Source: UBA3537 sp049889395 (GTDB taxonomy: Bacteria > Bacteroidota > Bacteroidia > Flavobacteriales > Flavobacteriaceae). From it: DNA of 64,000 nt. The translations under genes and the position numbers were made by a program. This document shows positions 62,296 through 64,000 of this stretch, piece after piece; positions within the stretch are counted from its first letter, which is position 1; each line of letters begins with the position of its first letter. Below the pieces are notes generated by a model, which did not search any database, was not told where the DNA came from, and saw only the letters and a program-made list of their open reading frames with translations. Location of the stretch: contig JBMHDM010000015.1 of NCBI GenBank assembly GCA_049889395.1, forward strand, positions 62,001 to 126,000, read 5' to 3'.

Positions 62296-64000
62296 TTATG
62301 ACAATTTATGACGTTTTCGATCGACCTCCCGTAGCAATACTTTTCTAAGTCGTAAACTATTTGGAGTCACTTCAACATATTCATCTTTTTGAATGTATTC
62401 GAGGGCTTCCTCCAATGAAAATTTTATGGCAGGTACAATTCGAGCCTTATCGTCCGCTCCAGCACTTCTCACATTGGTAAGTTTTTTGGTTTTAGTTACA
62501 TTGACAACCATATCATCCTGTCGAGAGTTTTCTCCAATGACCTGTCCTTCATAGATCGCTTCTCCGGGATCGATAAAAAATTTACCCCGTTCTTGAAGTT
62601 TATCAATCGAATAAGGAATAGCTGTTCCATTCTCCATAGAAACAAGAGAACCATTTTGACGTTCTGGAATACCGCCTTTTAGTGGTTGATATTCTTTGAA
62701 TCGATGTGCCATAATGGCCTCCCCTGCTGTAGCGGTTAGAAGTTGATTTCTCAACCCAATAATTCCTCTTGAAGGAATCACAAATTGGCATATCATACGT
62801 TGTCCTTTAATTTCCATGCTCAAAAGTTCGCCTTTGCGCAGCGTAACCATTTCAACCGCTTTTCCAGAAAGTTGTTCTGGAAGATCAATGGTCATTTCCT
62901 CAACGGGTTCGCATTGAACACCATTTTGTTCTTTAATTATAACTTGTGGTTGTCCAATTTGAAGTTCATAACCCTCTCTTCGCATGGTTTCAATGAGAAC
63001 TGATAAATGTAAAACACCACGCCCAAAAACCATAAATTTATCTGCGCTATTGGTGGGTTCTACTCTTAGGGCTAAATTCTTTTCTAGCTCTTTTTCTAAT
63101 CGTTCTTTCAAATGTCTTGACGTCACGTACTTTCCTTCTTTGCCAAAAAATGGAGAATCATTAATTGTAAACAACATGCTCATCGTAGGCTCGTCTATAG
63201 CAATGGTTTCCAAGGCTTCTGGCGCGTCAATATCTGCTATAGTATCTCCAATTTCAAATCCCTCCAAGCCGACTATGGCACAAATTTCACCAGCAGAAAT
63301 TACATCTACTTTTTGGCGGCCCAACCCTTCAAAAACATACAGCTCTTTAATTTTTGATTTCAAAATTCTGCCATCTCTCTTTATTAGAGATACAGCTTGA
63401 TTAGTCTGAAGAGTCCCGCGCTGTAGGCGGCCAATGGCTATTCTTCCTGTGAAAGACGAGTAATCTAATGATGTAATGAGCATTTGAGTATTACCCGGTT
63501 TAAATTCTGGAGTAGGAATATGATCAATTACCATATCCAAAAGGGGTTTGATTGTTTCGGTCTTTTTGGTCCAATCTTCACTCATCCAATTGAATTTTGC
63601 TGAGCCGTAAACGGTCGGAAAATCGAGCTGCCATTCTTCCGCACCTAATTCAAACATTAAGTCAAAAACGGCTTCATGAACTTCATCAGGAGTACAATTT
63701 TCCTTGTCGACTTTATTGATAACAACACAAGGTTTTAAGCCCATTTGAATAGCTTTTTGAAGCACAAAACGAGTTTGTGGCATTGGTCCTTCAAAAGCAT
63801 CAACAAGAAGTAAAACACCGTCTGCCATATTTAAAACCCGTTCTACTTCGCCTCCAAAATCGGCGTGCCCAGGTGTATCAATGATGTTTATTTTGGTATT
63901 TTGATAAACTACCGAAACATTTTTTGAGGTAATCGTAATGCCTCTTTCGCGTTCCAAATCGTTATGATCCAAAATCAAATCGCCTTTATTTTCGTTGTCT
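62296..64000 (-). CDS. typA: GTPase BipA/TypA (start beyond the right edge)
   Basis: 568 codons, open to the window edge; the leading residues DNENKGDLILDHNDLERERGIT show that about 35 N-terminal residues, including the P-loop, lie outside. Present are NDLERERGIT (switch I), DTPGHADFGGEVE (switch II), NKVDKENC, and the C-terminal domain with AGEAIMAHRFKEYQP and RKGELLSMEIKG. BipA is a ribosome-associated GTPase for 50S assembly and stress/cold growth. The frame is also open for TTG 63978, but that is not a start. It is directly followed by the YgjV-like gene. Confidence 0.95.
   Translation of the reverse strand, partial: DNENKGDLILDHNDLERERGITITSKNVSVVYQNTKINIIDTPGHADFGGEVERVLNMADGVLLLVDAFEGPMPQTRFVLQKAIQMGLKPCVVINKVDKENCTPDEVHEAVFDLMFELGAEEWQLDFPTVYGSAKFNWMSEDWTKKTETIKPLLDMVIDHIPTPEFKPGNTQMLITSLDYSSFTGRIAIGRLQRGTLQTNQAVSLIKRDGRILKSKIKELYVFEGLGRQKVDVISAGEICAIVGLEGFEIGDTIADIDAPEALETIAIDEPTMSMLFTINDSPFFGKEGKYVTSRHLKERLEKELEKNLALRVEPTNSADKFMVFGRGVLHLSVLIETMRREGYELQIGQPQVIIKEQNGVQCEPVEEMTIDLPEQLSGKAVEMVTLRKGELLSMEIKGQRMICQFVIPSRGIIGLRNQLLTATAGEAIMAHRFKEYQPLKGGIPERQNGSLVSMENGTAIPYSIDKLQERGKFFIDPGEAIYEGQVIGENSRQDDMVVNVTKTKKLTNVRSAGADDKARIVPAIKFSLEEALEYIQKDEYVEVTPNSLRLRKVLLREVDRKRHKLS

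Overview
The window reads as housekeeping chromosome of an AT-rich member of the Bacteroidota, most likely a (marine) Flavobacteriia. The evidence is the gene content (a DUF4295 50-residue protein after rpmB-rpmG, DUF3467 behind rpoC, DUF2851, BshC, an O-antigen-translocase-type flippase, DUF4369 lipoprotein), many promoters of the Bacteroidota type (TTG, about 19-20 bp, TAnnTTTG), and the near absence of Shine-Dalgarno sequences. The one clear exception is rpsU. No rRNA, CRISPR array, insertion sequence, prophage or integrase-bounded island was seen. No gene-free stretch exceeds about 250 bp.

Layout. 1-11.4 kb (minus): bshC (cut by the left edge), rimO, a lipoprotein amidase and ftsY; then rpmB-rpmG-DUF4295; then cinA, an FAH-family gene, a DEDDh exonuclease, a 2-oxoacid dehydrogenase E2, a GT2 glycosyltransferase and recR. 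11.5-24.5 kb (mixed): a sodium:solute symporter, a CoA-binding protein, fabH, htpG, a VanX-type dipeptidase, alkB, an alpha/beta hydrolase, DUF1648 and DUF819 membrane proteins, a DUF4369 lipoprotein, a small hypothetical gene, queD, idi and prfC. 24.6-38.0 kb (minus): the ancient transcription-translation block, in transcription order tRNA-Thr(TGT), Tyr, Gly, Thr(GGT), tuf, tRNA-Trp, secE, nusG, rplK, rplA, rplJ, rplL, rpoB, rpoC, DUF3467. 38.1-39.8 kb: hpf, xerC and rpsU. 39.8-46.1 kb: acyl-CoA dehydrogenase, a broken ComEA-like gene, an AGCS symporter, a K+ channel, a PspC-like protein and a frameshifted DUF2851 gene. 46.1-56.1 kb: a cysteine synthase/CBS-type enzyme, a LolC/E-like permease, a NamZ-type muramidase, a fatty acid hydroxylase, a beta-barrel protein with a large TPR partner, and an FtsE-like ATPase. 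56.1-62 kb: a surface-glycan cluster (2OG-Fe(II) oxygenase, GT2, GT4, phosphoethanolamine-transferase-like enzyme, flippase). 62-64 kb: a YgjV-like membrane protein and bipA/typA (cut by the right edge).

How it fits together. Most of the window is gene expression machinery and its control: ribosomal proteins, RNA polymerase, EF-Tu, tRNAs, the hibernation factor HPF, RF3, RimO, BipA and FtsY. The most interesting signals are regulatory: the strong SD of rpsU in a genome that otherwise ignores SDs; a terminator-like hairpin lying exactly at the predicted start of the tRNA-tuf transcript; long hairpins between tuf and tRNA-Trp and between rplL and rpoB; a sigma-54-like element with TGTCA repeats before htpG; and a duplicated hairpin-plus-repeat unit at 18.7-18.9 kb. 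Two neighbouring genes (ComEA-like, DUF2851) carry disabling lesions. I did not find a convincing new multi-gene system.
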